A stretch of DNA of 64,000 nt, from contig NZ_SELS01000005.1 in the NCBI RefSeq assembly GCF_004197395.1, forward strand, positions 186,001 to 250,000, in the 5' to 3' direction. The translations under genes and the position numbers were made by a program. Below, in pieces: positions 52,111 to 60,394 of the stretch. Within the stretch, counting starts at the first letter, position 1. Every line of letters begins with the position of its first letter. The notes under the pieces were generated by a model. The model did not search any database, had not been told where the DNA came from, and saw only the letters and a list, made by a program, of their open reading frames with translations. This DNA comes from Paraburkholderia sp. UYCP14C. Lineage in GTDB: Bacteria; Pseudomonadota; Gammaproteobacteria; Burkholderiales; Burkholderiaceae.

Positions 52111-52800
52111 TCAGGAACCGAACATCCGTTCCAGCGCGTTCTCGAGATGCGCGCGCATCGCGGCGCCCGCGCCCGCCGCGTCCTTGCGGCGGATCGCGTC
52201 GAGCACCGCCATGTGCTCGGCCTGCACCAGCCGCTGCCGCTCCACGGTTTTGACGAGCGACAGATTGCGCGACAGGTTCATGCTGAACAGGATCTGTTCC
52301 TCGATGAACGACATCACCGTGATGAAGAACGGATTCTTCGATGCACGCGCGACCGCCTGGTGGAACAGGAAGTCGTCCTTGGCGCCGATTCCCTGCGCCT
52401 CGATGATGCGCTCGAGTTCGTCCCAGGCATGCTGGATCGCGGCGATGTCGTCGGCATCGGCCTTCAGCGCCGCCTGCGCGGCCGCGCCCGCCTCGGTCAC
52501 GATGCGGAATTCATAGCAGCGGCGGATGTCGGACAGCGTCTCGAGCGGTGCGAAGCGGCGCACGTCCGGATCGGGGCGCCGCTCGACGGTCGTGCCGGAG
52601 CCGTGGCGCGTCGAGATGATGCCGTCGGCCCGCAATCGCGCGAGCGCTTCTCGCACGGTCGGCCGGGACGTGGCGAAACGCTCCGCCAGCGCGTGCTCGG
52701 TCGGCAATCGCTCGCCTTCCTTGTACTCGCCTTCGAGGATGCGGTTGAGAATGTCGCCGTAGATCTGGTCGGGTAAGCCCTTAGTTTTTCGATCGTTCAT
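52111..52800 (-). CDS. GntR-family regulator, FadR/FCD subfamily
   Basis: A 229-residue regulator. The N-terminal winged helix (residues 10-75: RLPTEHALAERFATSRPTVREALARL) is followed by an all-helical FCD effector domain with metal-binding-type histidines and Asp (FLFHQAVARASKNPF, QAEHMAVLDAI). FCD regulators commonly respond to sugar acids and carboxylic acids. It is the nearest candidate controller of the sugar-acid operon at 41.5-49.7 kb, though the quorum-sensing genes lie between. Confidence 0.88.
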   Translation of the reverse strand: MNDRKTKGLPDQIYGDILNRILEGEYKEGERLPTEHALAERFATSRPTVREALARLRADGIISTRHGSGTTVERRPDPDVRRFAPLETLSDIRRCYEFRIVTEAGAAAQAALKADADDIAAIQHAWDELERIIEAQGIGAKDDFLFHQAVARASKNPFFITVMSFIEEQILFSMNLSRNLSLVKTVERQRLVQAEHMAVLDAIRRKDAAGAGAAMRAHLENALERMFGS

Positions 52801-52958
52801 CAGCGGACTGGCCAGCTTGTCTGAATATGGCCTGATTGTAAGGCCAACCTTGTTTCGGCTTCAGCAATCTTATACGGGGTGTAAGCATGCGAGGCCGCCC
52901 TTGCGCGCCGCCGCGACCTCCAGTGGGTCCGCAACGGGCCTGAATATTTGGCAAATGT

Positions 52959-52972
52959 TTGATTTACATCCT
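52959..52972 (+). promoter_or_regulatory. FNR/ANR-like half-matched site upstream of uspA
   Basis: TTGATTTACATCCT matches the FNR consensus TTGAT-N4-ATCAA at the first eight defined positions but not the last two. It is about 110 bases before the uspA start. An FNR gene lies immediately downstream of uspA. Confidence 0.35.
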
Positions 52973-53081
52973 GGTCCGGTGCATCTTTTCCGGCCATCAT
53001 CTAAGCTTCATTGGTATAAAAGATCAATAAACCCTGCCGCGGCTAGCAATGTGGCAGACGCTTTCTTGACGCGGAGCCGAA

Positions 53082-53549
53082 ATGTACACACGCATCCTTG
53101 TAGCGGTCGACGGCAGCAATACCTCGCGCCGTGCGTTCGAAGCGGCGCTCGATCTGGCCAAATCGAATGGCGCGGTGTTGCGGCCATTTTATGTCGTCGA
53201 AAACACGCCGATGTATTTCGAGGCGCCCGGCTACGACCCGTCGATCCTGCGCAACCGCCTGATCGAGGAGGGTCAGGAGCTGCGTGCCGAGTTTTCGAAA
53301 GCGATGGCCGAGCAAGGTGTGAAGGGCGACCCGGCGGTCTCCGAGGCTTCGTCGCTGGGCGATGTCGCCGAGATCGTGCTGCAGGCCGCGGCCGAATTCA
53401 ACGCCGACCTGCTCGTGATGGGCACGCATGGCCGTCGTGGCTTCCAGCGGCTGATTCTCGGCAGCGTCGCCGAACGCTGCGTGCGCCAGGCGAAGCTGCC
53501 GGTTCTGCTGGTACCGTCCGCCGCGGGCACCGACAAGGAACCCGCCTGA
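53082..53549 (+). CDS. Universal stress protein (UspA family)
   Basis: A 155-residue UspA-fold protein with the ATP-binding loop GTHGRRGFQRLILGSVAE and the N-terminal ILVAVDGSNTSRRAFEAALDLA. The final strand KLPVLLV is typical. ATG 53082 has CGGAG upstream. In proteobacteria such genes are often controlled by FNR/ANR under low oxygen; the next gene encodes an FNR-type regulator and the promoter region carries an FNR-like site, consistent with that. Confidence 0.93.
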   Translation: MYTRILVAVDGSNTSRRAFEAALDLAKSNGAVLRPFYVVENTPMYFEAPGYDPSILRNRLIEEGQELRAEFSKAMAEQGVKGDPAVSEASSLGDVAEIVLQAAAEFNADLLVMGTHGRRGFQRLILGSVAERCVRQAKLPVLLVPSAAGTDKEPA

Positions 53550-53561
53550 CTATTTGATCGC

Positions 53562-53590
53562 GCAGGGCAGCGCGCCACGCGCTGCCCTGC
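53562..53590 (+). terminator. Strong GC hairpin after uspA
   Basis: A perfect 13-base-pair stem (GCAGGGCAGCGCG / CGCGCTGCCCTGC) with a CCA loop, starting 12 bases after the stop codon. It lacks a T-run, so it may protect the 3' end or aid termination only weakly. Confidence 0.5.
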
Positions 53591-53776
53591 CGGAACCGGG
53601 CCACGCTACCCGTCGACGCGCGACGTCGACATGACCCGCGCGGCTCACCTTCCCACCGCCGTCGGAGCATGCGCCGTCGCTCGGCACAGCCGAGCAGCGA
53701 ACGCGTCGTTTTGCCGCCAGTTGCGGGTCATAGCGGGTGGGACAATTTCACTACTACCAATAATCGCGCGCAGAAC

Positions 53777-54559
53777 ATGCTGAATCCTACTGCTGTGACT
53801 CGTTCCTCGACCCGCTCCGCCGGCAACGCCGGGCGCGGCAGCCGCGAGGCTGTGGCGGCACGCGCATCCGCACGTACCGCCGCGCGCTGCTCCAGCTGTT
53901 CGATGCGTCAGATCTGCATGCCGCAGGGCCTGTCGGCGGAGGAATTGCCGAAGCTCGAAACACTGATCTGCTCGGCGCGCGCGGTGCCGCGCGGCGAAGC
54001 GTTGTATCGCAGCGGCGACCGCTTCGACAGTATCTACGCGGTGCGTTCGGGCTCGATGAAGACCGTGATGATCCACCGCGACGGCCGCGAGCAGGTCACC
54101 GGATTGCGTCTCGCCGGCGAGCCGCTCGGGCTCGACGGCATCAGCGCGGACGTCCATGCGTGCAGCGCCGTCGCGCTGGAAGACAGCACGGTGTGCATCG
54201 TCCCATACAGTGCGCTGAAGCTGCTGTGCCGCGAAATCAGTTCGATCCAGGAGCGCATGCACAAGCTGCTCGGCGCGCAGATCGTCAGCGAGGCCGCGCA
54301 GATGATGGTGCTCGGCTCGCTGTCCGCCGACGAACGCGTCGCCGCCTTCCTGCTCGACGTGTCACAGCGCAATGCGCAGCGCGGCTACTCGTGGTCGGAA
54401 TTCAATCTGCGCATGACGCGCGAGGACATGGGCAGCTACCTCGGCATGACGCTCGAAACGGTCAGCCGCACCCTGTCAAGATTTCAAAAGCGCGGCCTGA
54501 TCGACACGCGGGGCAAGCATATTCACATCGTCGATCTCGAAGGCTTGCGGCAGGTCTGA
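53777..54559 (+). CDS. fnr: FNR/CRP-family oxygen-responsive regulator
   Basis: A 260-residue regulator with the [4Fe-4S] cluster cysteines C38, C41, C47 (CSSCSMRQIC) and C129 (DVHACSAV), the spacing of E. coli FNR. The C-terminal helix-turn-helix reads MTREDMGSYLGMTLETVSRTLSRFQKRG, with the E-x2-SR recognition residues that bind TTGAT half-sites. It is a low-oxygen activator. The ATG at 53777 is selected; a long upstream frame is not family-like. The N-terminal 35 residues are unusually Ser/Arg/Ala-rich. Confidence 0.92.
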   Translation: MLNPTAVTRSSTRSAGNAGRGSREAVAARASARTAARCSSCSMRQICMPQGLSAEELPKLETLICSARAVPRGEALYRSGDRFDSIYAVRSGSMKTVMIHRDGREQVTGLRLAGEPLGLDGISADVHACSAVALEDSTVCIVPYSALKLLCREISSIQERMHKLLGAQIVSEAAQMMVLGSLSADERVAAFLLDVSQRNAQRGYSWSEFNLRMTREDMGSYLGMTLETVSRTLSRFQKRGLIDTRGKHIHIVDLEGLRQV

Positions 54560-54672
54560 GCGGCTGGGCGGGGCTGAGCGGTCGCGCGGTTCGTCCTGGC
54601 ACGCCGCCTGCAAACGGGGTACAGTTTCAGACTGCCCCTCACGGCAACCGTGCTGCATGGAGACCCGGCTCA

Positions 54673-55971
54673 ATGAATCGCGACCCTGCCCCGCATCATC
54701 CGCTCGTGCAGCGCCTGCTCGACGCGCGTCAAGTCACCGACGACCTGTTTGCGATCGTCAAACCCGATTACCTCTATGAACGGCCGATCCGCGAGCGCCA
54801 TCGCGTCGTGTTCTATATCGGCCATCTCGAAGCGTTCGATCGCAATCTGCTCGACCAGCGTCTGTTCGATCTGCCGGCTTTCGCGCCGCAACTCGACCAG
54901 CTGTTCGCCTTCGGCATCGATCCGGTAGGCGGCGGCTTTCCCACCGATCAACCCGCCGACTGGCCGTCGCTCGACGCCGTGCGCGAGTATGCGACGCGCG
55001 CGCGTCGGCAGATCGACGCCGCGCTCGACGAGCTCGGCAACCCGGCGCGCGACGAGGCGGCCGTGCAATTGCTGAACGTCGCGATCGAGCATCGCTTGAT
55101 GCATGCGGAAACGCTCGCGTACATGCTCCATCAGTTGCCGCTCGCGCAGAAGAACACCGCGTTGCGCGAACCGGTGGTGACACGCGCGGAGCAGCGCGAC
55201 GGGTTGTCGTCGATGGTCAGCGTGCCGGCCGGCACGACCGTGCTCGGCATGCCGCGCGAGGCCGGCCGCTTCGGCTGGGACAACGAGTTCGGCGCATTGG
55301 GCGTGGAGCTGCCCGCGTTCGAGATCGACCGCTACATGGTCACGAACGGAGCGTTCCTGGAGTTCCTCGAAGACGGCGGTTATCGCGAGCCGACATGGTG
55401 GTCGCCGAAGGACCTGGCGTGGAAGGAGGCGGGGCGCATCGAGCATCCGGCCGGCTGGTCGCAACGCCTGTCGCAAGACGGCCGCGCCGGCTGGACGCTG
55501 CGCACCATGTTCGACGACGTGCCCTTGCCGCTCGACTGGCCCGTCTACGTGAGCCACGCCGAAGCGAGCGCCTACGCGCGCTGGGCCGGCAAGGCCCTGC
55601 CGACGGAAGCGCAATGGCAACGCGCGGCGCACGGTGCGCCGCAAGCGGCGTCGGGCAACTTCGATTTCCGTAGCTGGGATCCACGGCCCGTCGACGCGCA
55701 TCCGGACAACGTCAGCACGTTCGGCGTGGAAGGTCAGTTCGGCAACGGCTGGGAATGGACCTCGACGCTATTCGAGGCGCTGCCGGGCTTCGAAGCGTTT
55801 CCGTTCTATCCCGGCTATTCGGCCAACTTCTTCGATGGGCAGCATTACGTGCTGAAGGGCGGCTCGGCGCGTACCGCGCTGTGCATGCTGCGGCCGGAAT
55901 TTCGCAACTGGTTTCAGCCGCATTATCAGTATGTGTACGCGGGGTTTCGCTGCGTGCGGGCTGCCGAATAA
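54673..55971 (+). CDS. EgtB/SenA-like non-heme iron enzyme (DinB + FGE-sulfatase domains)
   Basis: A 432-residue protein with an N-terminal DinB-like domain containing the iron ligands H51 (YIGHLEAFD), H140 and H144 (HRLMHAE), and a C-terminal formylglycine-generating-enzyme-like domain (about 190-430) with NEFGALGVELPAFEID and the closing WFQPHYQYVYAGFRCVRAAE. This is the layout of the ergothioneine enzyme EgtB and of the related selenoneine synthase SenA. No egtD methyltransferase or senB/senC gene lies next to it, so the substrate is uncertain. ATG 54673 is used. It may follow fnr in one transcript (113-base gap). Confidence 0.8.
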   Translation: MNRDPAPHHPLVQRLLDARQVTDDLFAIVKPDYLYERPIRERHRVVFYIGHLEAFDRNLLDQRLFDLPAFAPQLDQLFAFGIDPVGGGFPTDQPADWPSLDAVREYATRARRQIDAALDELGNPARDEAAVQLLNVAIEHRLMHAETLAYMLHQLPLAQKNTALREPVVTRAEQRDGLSSMVSVPAGTTVLGMPREAGRFGWDNEFGALGVELPAFEIDRYMVTNGAFLEFLEDGGYREPTWWSPKDLAWKEAGRIEHPAGWSQRLSQDGRAGWTLRTMFDDVPLPLDWPVYVSHAEASAYARWAGKALPTEAQWQRAAHGAPQAASGNFDFRSWDPRPVDAHPDNVSTFGVEGQFGNGWEWTSTLFEALPGFEAFPFYPGYSANFFDGQHYVLKGGSARTALCMLRPEFRNWFQPHYQYVYAGFRCVRAAE

Positions 55972-56235
55972 AGCGGCGCAGATCTCTTCAACTCGCGCTT
56001 CAAGCTGTCGGCACATGCTTTGGCCAAGGCTTCTGCAGACAGCAGCGCCTGCCGGGAACGGCAAACAATCGCGCACGAACCGCGACCGGCCGACCGTCTG
56101 CCAACCTCCCGGTTTCAAGTCTCCGTGCCACCCATTCCGTTATCATTTCACAAGCCTGCGCGGCATGTGCCGTTAACACGTGTGTAGCCTCTAACCTTTT
56201 CCCCGTTGCTGCGGGGACGCGCTCTGAAGTCAGCG

Positions 56236-57435
56236 ATGAAAGTCGATCTAGCCACCCTTTACCTCCTCGTGATCGGAACCTTGTTAGCCAGTTCCGCCAT
56301 GATGTATTGGGAACATCTGTCTCATCCCAAGCGCAGCAAGGAATTGCGAATGCTGGCGGCCGGCTATGCCACCCTCGGAATCGGCTGCGCATTGGCTTCA
56401 TTTCGGGTTCAACTGCTCGGGACCGCTGGCCCCGCAGTGAGCAATCTCGTGATTCTCGCGGGCTACCTGCTCGTGCTGGACGGCGTAGCCATGTTCAGCG
56501 GCCGGCGCTATCTCGCAAGCTCGATCGGTTTGCTCGTCCTGATGGGGCTCACGTGGGCAATAGCTGGTGTGCGTTGGCAGGCTGCCGTCTGGATGTATGT
56601 CAGCGCCATCCCGATCGCGCTGGCTTCAGCCATGACCTCGCTCGAACTGCTGCGAGGCGATGGCATGCCGGCGGTTCAAGCCAGGCGCGTCGCCGTGGTG
56701 GTGTCGGGCATTCACGCGCTGTTTTACGTCGCCCGGGCTTTCGTGCTGCCATGGCTGGTGCCGATCTTCGGGCCGCGCTTGTTGGCTGTCTCCAGCGAAA
56801 TCACGATGTACGAAGGGGTTCTCTACTCGGTCATTTTGCCGATGACCTTGCTCCGGCTAACCCGGGAAGAGATTCATGGCGAGCTGCTGCAGGAATCCCG
56901 CACGGATTACCTGACTCGCCTCGGTAATCGAAAGTTGTTTTTCGAAGACGGGGAGCGCGTTATCCGCGATCACCAGGCGCATCGACGACCCGTCACGCTC
57001 CTTGCGTTCGACCTCGATCACTTCAAGAGAATCAACGATCGCTACGGACACAAGACCGGCGACGAGGTTCTGCGGTCATTCGCGGAAACCATTCGAGCCG
57101 TCGCGGGTGCGGACGCGATTCTTGCACGCATCGGTGGTGAAGAATTCGCCGCGCTGCTGCCGGACCACGACAGCGAACGCGCAATAACGGTAGGCGAGAC
57201 CGTTGCCAACCGGTTTGCCGCGCTGTCCCATGGCGCCGACGGCGACCGGATTCGGGCCACGGTCAGTGTTGGCCTCGCCGAGTCGGGTCGCCAAACGGCT
57301 TGCCTCACCGACCTGCTCTCAGCCGCCGATCAGGCGTTGTATCGAGCCAAGTCGCTGGGCGGTAATCGGCTCGAACAGACGCCAACGGCCGTGCTCCCCG
57401 ACGCAACCTGCTCATCGAGCGGAAACCGGCTTTAA
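56236..57435 (+). CDS. Membrane-bound diguanylate cyclase
   Basis: A 399-residue protein with about six N-terminal hydrophobic segments (1-215) and a GGDEF domain (about 225-385) with active site ARIGGEEFAALLP. The position of the RxxD inhibitory site reads GADA, so product inhibition is probably lost. It makes c-di-GMP. The sensor part is a multi-helix membrane domain of unknown type. It starts at ATG 56236; a 264-base gap lies upstream. Confidence 0.87.
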   Translation: MKVDLATLYLLVIGTLLASSAMMYWEHLSHPKRSKELRMLAAGYATLGIGCALASFRVQLLGTAGPAVSNLVILAGYLLVLDGVAMFSGRRYLASSIGLLVLMGLTWAIAGVRWQAAVWMYVSAIPIALASAMTSLELLRGDGMPAVQARRVAVVVSGIHALFYVARAFVLPWLVPIFGPRLLAVSSEITMYEGVLYSVILPMTLLRLTREEIHGELLQESRTDYLTRLGNRKLFFEDGERVIRDHQAHRRPVTLLAFDLDHFKRINDRYGHKTGDEVLRSFAETIRAVAGADAILARIGGEEFAALLPDHDSERAITVGETVANRFAALSHGADGDRIRATVSVGLAESGRQTACLTDLLSAADQALYRAKSLGGNRLEQTPTAVLPDATCSSSGNRL

Positions 57436-57485
57436 GCTTCCGGAAGAATTTCGTCCCAGCGCGCTTGCGCACGTAGGCACGACAC

Positions 57486-58178
57486 ATGAACCCTGAAGAA
57501 CCTGCCACGCGGCCGACCCACCCCATCACCCGCCCGGTGTTGGTCTGGGACACGCCGGTGCGGCTGTTTCACTGGCTGGTGGTCGTGCTAGTCGCGGCCG
57601 CTTACGTCACCTTGAAGCTGAACTGGATCGACTGGCACGTGCGGGTCGGCGAGACGCTGCTTGCGTTGGTGATTTTCCGGCTGCTGTGGGGCTGTTTTGG
57701 CAGTGAGACCGCGCGCTTTCGCAGTTTCGTCGCATCGCCCGCGGCTGCGCTTCGTCATTTGCGCCACCTGTTTCGTCGCGAGCCGGACGTCCAGGTAGGC
57801 CACAATGCGGCCGGCGGCTGGATGGTGCTGTTGCTGCTCGCGTTGATGCTGGCCGAGACGCTGAGCGGGCTCTATGTCAACAACGACATCGCCGACGAAG
57901 GGCCGTTGAGCGAGCTGGTGCCCGCGTGGCTCGCCAACGCAATCTCGACGCTGCATGGGCTCGTCTGGTATGTACTGCTCGCCGCGGTGGCGCTGCACGT
58001 GCTGGTGATCACCCTCTACGCGGTAGCGAAGGGACACAACCTGCTGCGCCCGATGCTGACCGGCTACAAACTGCTGCCGTCGTCCGTGGACGCGCCGCGG
58101 CAGACGCCAGCGCTGCTGGCGCTGCTTCCACTCGGCGTCGGCGCGGCCGCGGTGATGCTGCTCGCGGCTTATCTCTGA
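57486..58178 (+). CDS. Cytochrome b561 family protein (hydrogenase-type b cytochrome)
   Basis: A 230-residue membrane protein with four to five hydrophobic segments. Heme-ligand histidines are suggested by RLFHWLVVVL, IDWHVRVGETLL, STLHGLVWYVL and AVALHVLVITLY. It resembles the b-type cytochrome subunits that transfer electrons between periplasmic partners and the quinone pool. No hydrogenase or dehydrogenase gene is adjacent. The ATG at 57486 lies 50 bases after the diguanylate cyclase gene, so they may be co-transcribed. Confidence 0.88.
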   Translation: MNPEEPATRPTHPITRPVLVWDTPVRLFHWLVVVLVAAAYVTLKLNWIDWHVRVGETLLALVIFRLLWGCFGSETARFRSFVASPAAALRHLRHLFRREPDVQVGHNAAGGWMVLLLLALMLAETLSGLYVNNDIADEGPLSELVPAWLANAISTLHGLVWYVLLAAVALHVLVITLYAVAKGHNLLRPMLTGYKLLPSSVDAPRQTPALLALLPLGVGAAAVMLLAAYL

Positions 58179-58221
58179 GCTTGCCACAAGCCTGACCGCG
58201 GGCGCCGCCGCCGTGCCTGGC

Positions 58222-58683
58222 TCAGTTGCCCTTCGGCGGCATCACCTGGCCGCGAATCTCGCCGTTGGGATTGTTTTTCGTGTGAACGTTGATGTACATG
58301 TCACCGGCTTCGAACATCTTGGCGTCGTCCGGAGAAAGCGTGGTCTGACCGCTGAACGGGCTCGTCACCTCCATGCTGCCCTTCTGCGAGAGCCAGATCT
58401 TGACGCCGGCGTTTTTACCGGCCGGGGCGGGTCCGTGGAAATGCGACATCGTGGTGGGACTCGTCAACCCGCTGAAGCTGATGTTCCAGGTGACGACCCG
58501 CGTGCTGGAGTCGTACGTGAGCTTGGCGGTCCCGCTGCCCGGAGTCTGCACCGGCGGAACCTGTTGAGCGCCCGTCAGCGGTACGTCGAATGAGACGGGC
58601 GCCGCTTGCGCGAAAGTCAGCGTCCCCGCTAAGGCCAAACCACCAAGTACCATGAAAGCGCGCTGCGAGATGGATCGTGACAT
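58222..58683 (-). CDS. CHRD domain-containing secreted protein
   Basis: A 153-residue exported protein. Residues 1-28 are a signal peptide (FMVLGGLALAGTLTFAQAAP). The CHRD domain follows, with VPLTGAQQVPPVQTPGSGTA, the MSHFHGPAPAGKNAG motif and YINVHTKNNPNGEIRGQV at the end. The histidines of the SHFHGPA and NVHT motifs may bind metal. The role in bacteria is unknown. It is convergent with the cytochrome b561 gene and divergent from the next diguanylate cyclase. Confidence 0.9.
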   Translation of the reverse strand: MSRSISQRAFMVLGGLALAGTLTFAQAAPVSFDVPLTGAQQVPPVQTPGSGTAKLTYDSSTRVVTWNISFSGLTSPTTMSHFHGPAPAGKNAGVKIWLSQKGSMEVTSPFSGQTTLSPDDAKMFEAGDMYINVHTKNNPNGEIRGQVMPPKGN

Positions 58684-59028
58684 CTGGTTTTCTCCTGTTG
58701 GGTTTGCCCTTGGTGGGCGATTATTGAACACTGCAGAAGACCTCGTCGGCGCTGCTGGCAGCCCAACAAGTGAGACAAGGATAGACGCAAGCCGGCCGTA
58801 ACGCGAAGTTTGCATTCGGCCGAATTTCCGGCCCATGCGGAGCGACCCTCCCGGTACGTCGACGCCAGATCAGTCCGGCCAGCGATTCGAAAGCAAACCG
58901 TCGGACGACGGTCGTTGAAATTTGACCTTCGGATTGCAGTGGCGCGGAAATTTCTTCCGGTACGATATCCGCTTTGCGCGAAGGCAGCGGACGTAGCGGC
59001 GCGACCTCGGGTTGCGCCAGGTGCCTTC

Positions 59029-60237
59029 ATGGATCACACCCATTGTTACGCTGCCATGTCCATCCCGACCGCTCTTATCGGCATTGCGATTCTGTCCTGC
59101 CTGATGAGCGTCGCCGTTCTCGGCTCGCTGTTTCACACTCAAGTCCCGGGCATACGCCATTGGTGTGTGGCAAGCGGTCTGCTGGCCGTCACGGCCACGC
59201 TTCTCATTTTTCGTAGGTCGGATGCTGTCGTAGTAAGCGCGAGCGTCTTGCTGGTGGTGGCCTCCCTGCTCGCGGTGCAGGGCTTCAGGCGATTCTTTCA
59301 TCGGCGGCCAGCGGTTATCTGGGAATACGGCGCGCTCGGCTCGATCCTAGTCGGACTGGTCTACTGGACCTACGTGTCGCCCGACGTCAGCGCCCGAGGT
59401 GCGATGATCTCGGGCTTTCTCGCCTATATCCGCTTTGCCATCGCGTGGCTCGTGCAGCGGTACCGGCCGGCGGGCAGACCAAAATACGGCTATCACTTCG
59501 TGTCCATCGCCGCGGTGCTGGGGGCCGTGATTCACGCGGTCCGTTGCGTCGTATATGGATTCGGGATCGCGCATGAAACGACCTTTCTCGAAGAGACGCC
59601 ACTGAACATTGCGTTTCTGGGCATGGCCATCCTGACTCTGCCATGCCTGTCGGTAGGCATGGTCATGCTGGCGCACGACCGGCTGGCGGAGCGGATGGAA
59701 CGCCTCGCCACCATCGACGATCTGACCGGCGTGCTCGGACGGCGCGCGTTCATCGCCCGGGCCGAGGCGCTGCTCGAGCTGGCAAGGGCGGCGAAGTCGA
59801 AGCTGTCCATCGCGATTCTGGACATTGATAACTTCAAAGGTATCAACGACCGCTACGGGCACGCCGCCGGCGACCAGGCTCTCGCGCACGTTGCTTTGAC
59901 CATCTCGCGCGAAATACGGCCAACCGACGTGCTGGGGCGCATCGGCGGTGAAGAGTTCGCGCTGCTGCTTCCGCTGACTGGGAAAGAAGAGGCTGCCCGT
60001 CTCACGAACCGCTTGCGTGCAATCGTCGCGGCATCTGTGTCGCGCGCGCCGGCCGGTGACGTTGCATGCACGCTCAGCGCTGGCGTCGACGAATTCGGTG
60101 ATGACGATACCGTTGCCTCGGTCATGGCGAGAGCCGACACGGCGCTCTATGTCGCGAAAGACAACGGCAGAAACTGCGTGGTGCTGGCAGGCTCGTCGCA
60201 GCCTTCCGATGACATCGTTTCCGGTTTGCCGGCTTAG
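59029..60237 (+). CDS. Membrane-bound diguanylate cyclase
   Basis: A 402-residue protein with six or more hydrophobic segments in the first 220 residues and a GGDEF domain (about 235-390). The active site is GRIGGEEFALLLP and an RxxD inhibitory site (RPTD) stands five residues before it. The membrane part resembles that of the cyclase at 56236 in layout but not clearly in sequence. ATG 59029 is used; MSIPTALIG (59056) is an alternative start. Confidence 0.87.
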   Translation: MDHTHCYAAMSIPTALIGIAILSCLMSVAVLGSLFHTQVPGIRHWCVASGLLAVTATLLIFRRSDAVVVSASVLLVVASLLAVQGFRRFFHRRPAVIWEYGALGSILVGLVYWTYVSPDVSARGAMISGFLAYIRFAIAWLVQRYRPAGRPKYGYHFVSIAAVLGAVIHAVRCVVYGFGIAHETTFLEETPLNIAFLGMAILTLPCLSVGMVMLAHDRLAERMERLATIDDLTGVLGRRAFIARAEALLELARAAKSKLSIAILDIDNFKGINDRYGHAAGDQALAHVALTISREIRPTDVLGRIGGEEFALLLPLTGKEEAARLTNRLRAIVAASVSRAPAGDVACTLSAGVDEFGDDDTVASVMARADTALYVAKDNGRNCVVLAGSSQPSDDIVSGLPA

Positions 60238-60301
60238 GGAAGGCGCCGCACCGGGCTGCACACGAGACGCCTGCTCGATCGTCCGTTCGCATTGCCGCCG
60301 C

Positions 60302-60337
60302 AAAGAAAAACCGGCATGCGGTCGCCCGCATACCGGT
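60302..60337 (-). terminator. Rho-independent terminator of ilvD
   Basis: A 12-base-pair stem with one mismatch (ACCGGCATGCGG, 60310-60321; CCGCATACCGGT, 60326-60337) and a TCGC loop. On the minus strand it is followed by a run of five T residues. It lies 57 bases after the ilvD stop. Confidence 0.8.
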
Positions 60338-60394
60338 CTCTATTGGGCCCCACCCGCGTCACCGCGAACAGGGGCCGCCGCGCGAGTCCGCGCT

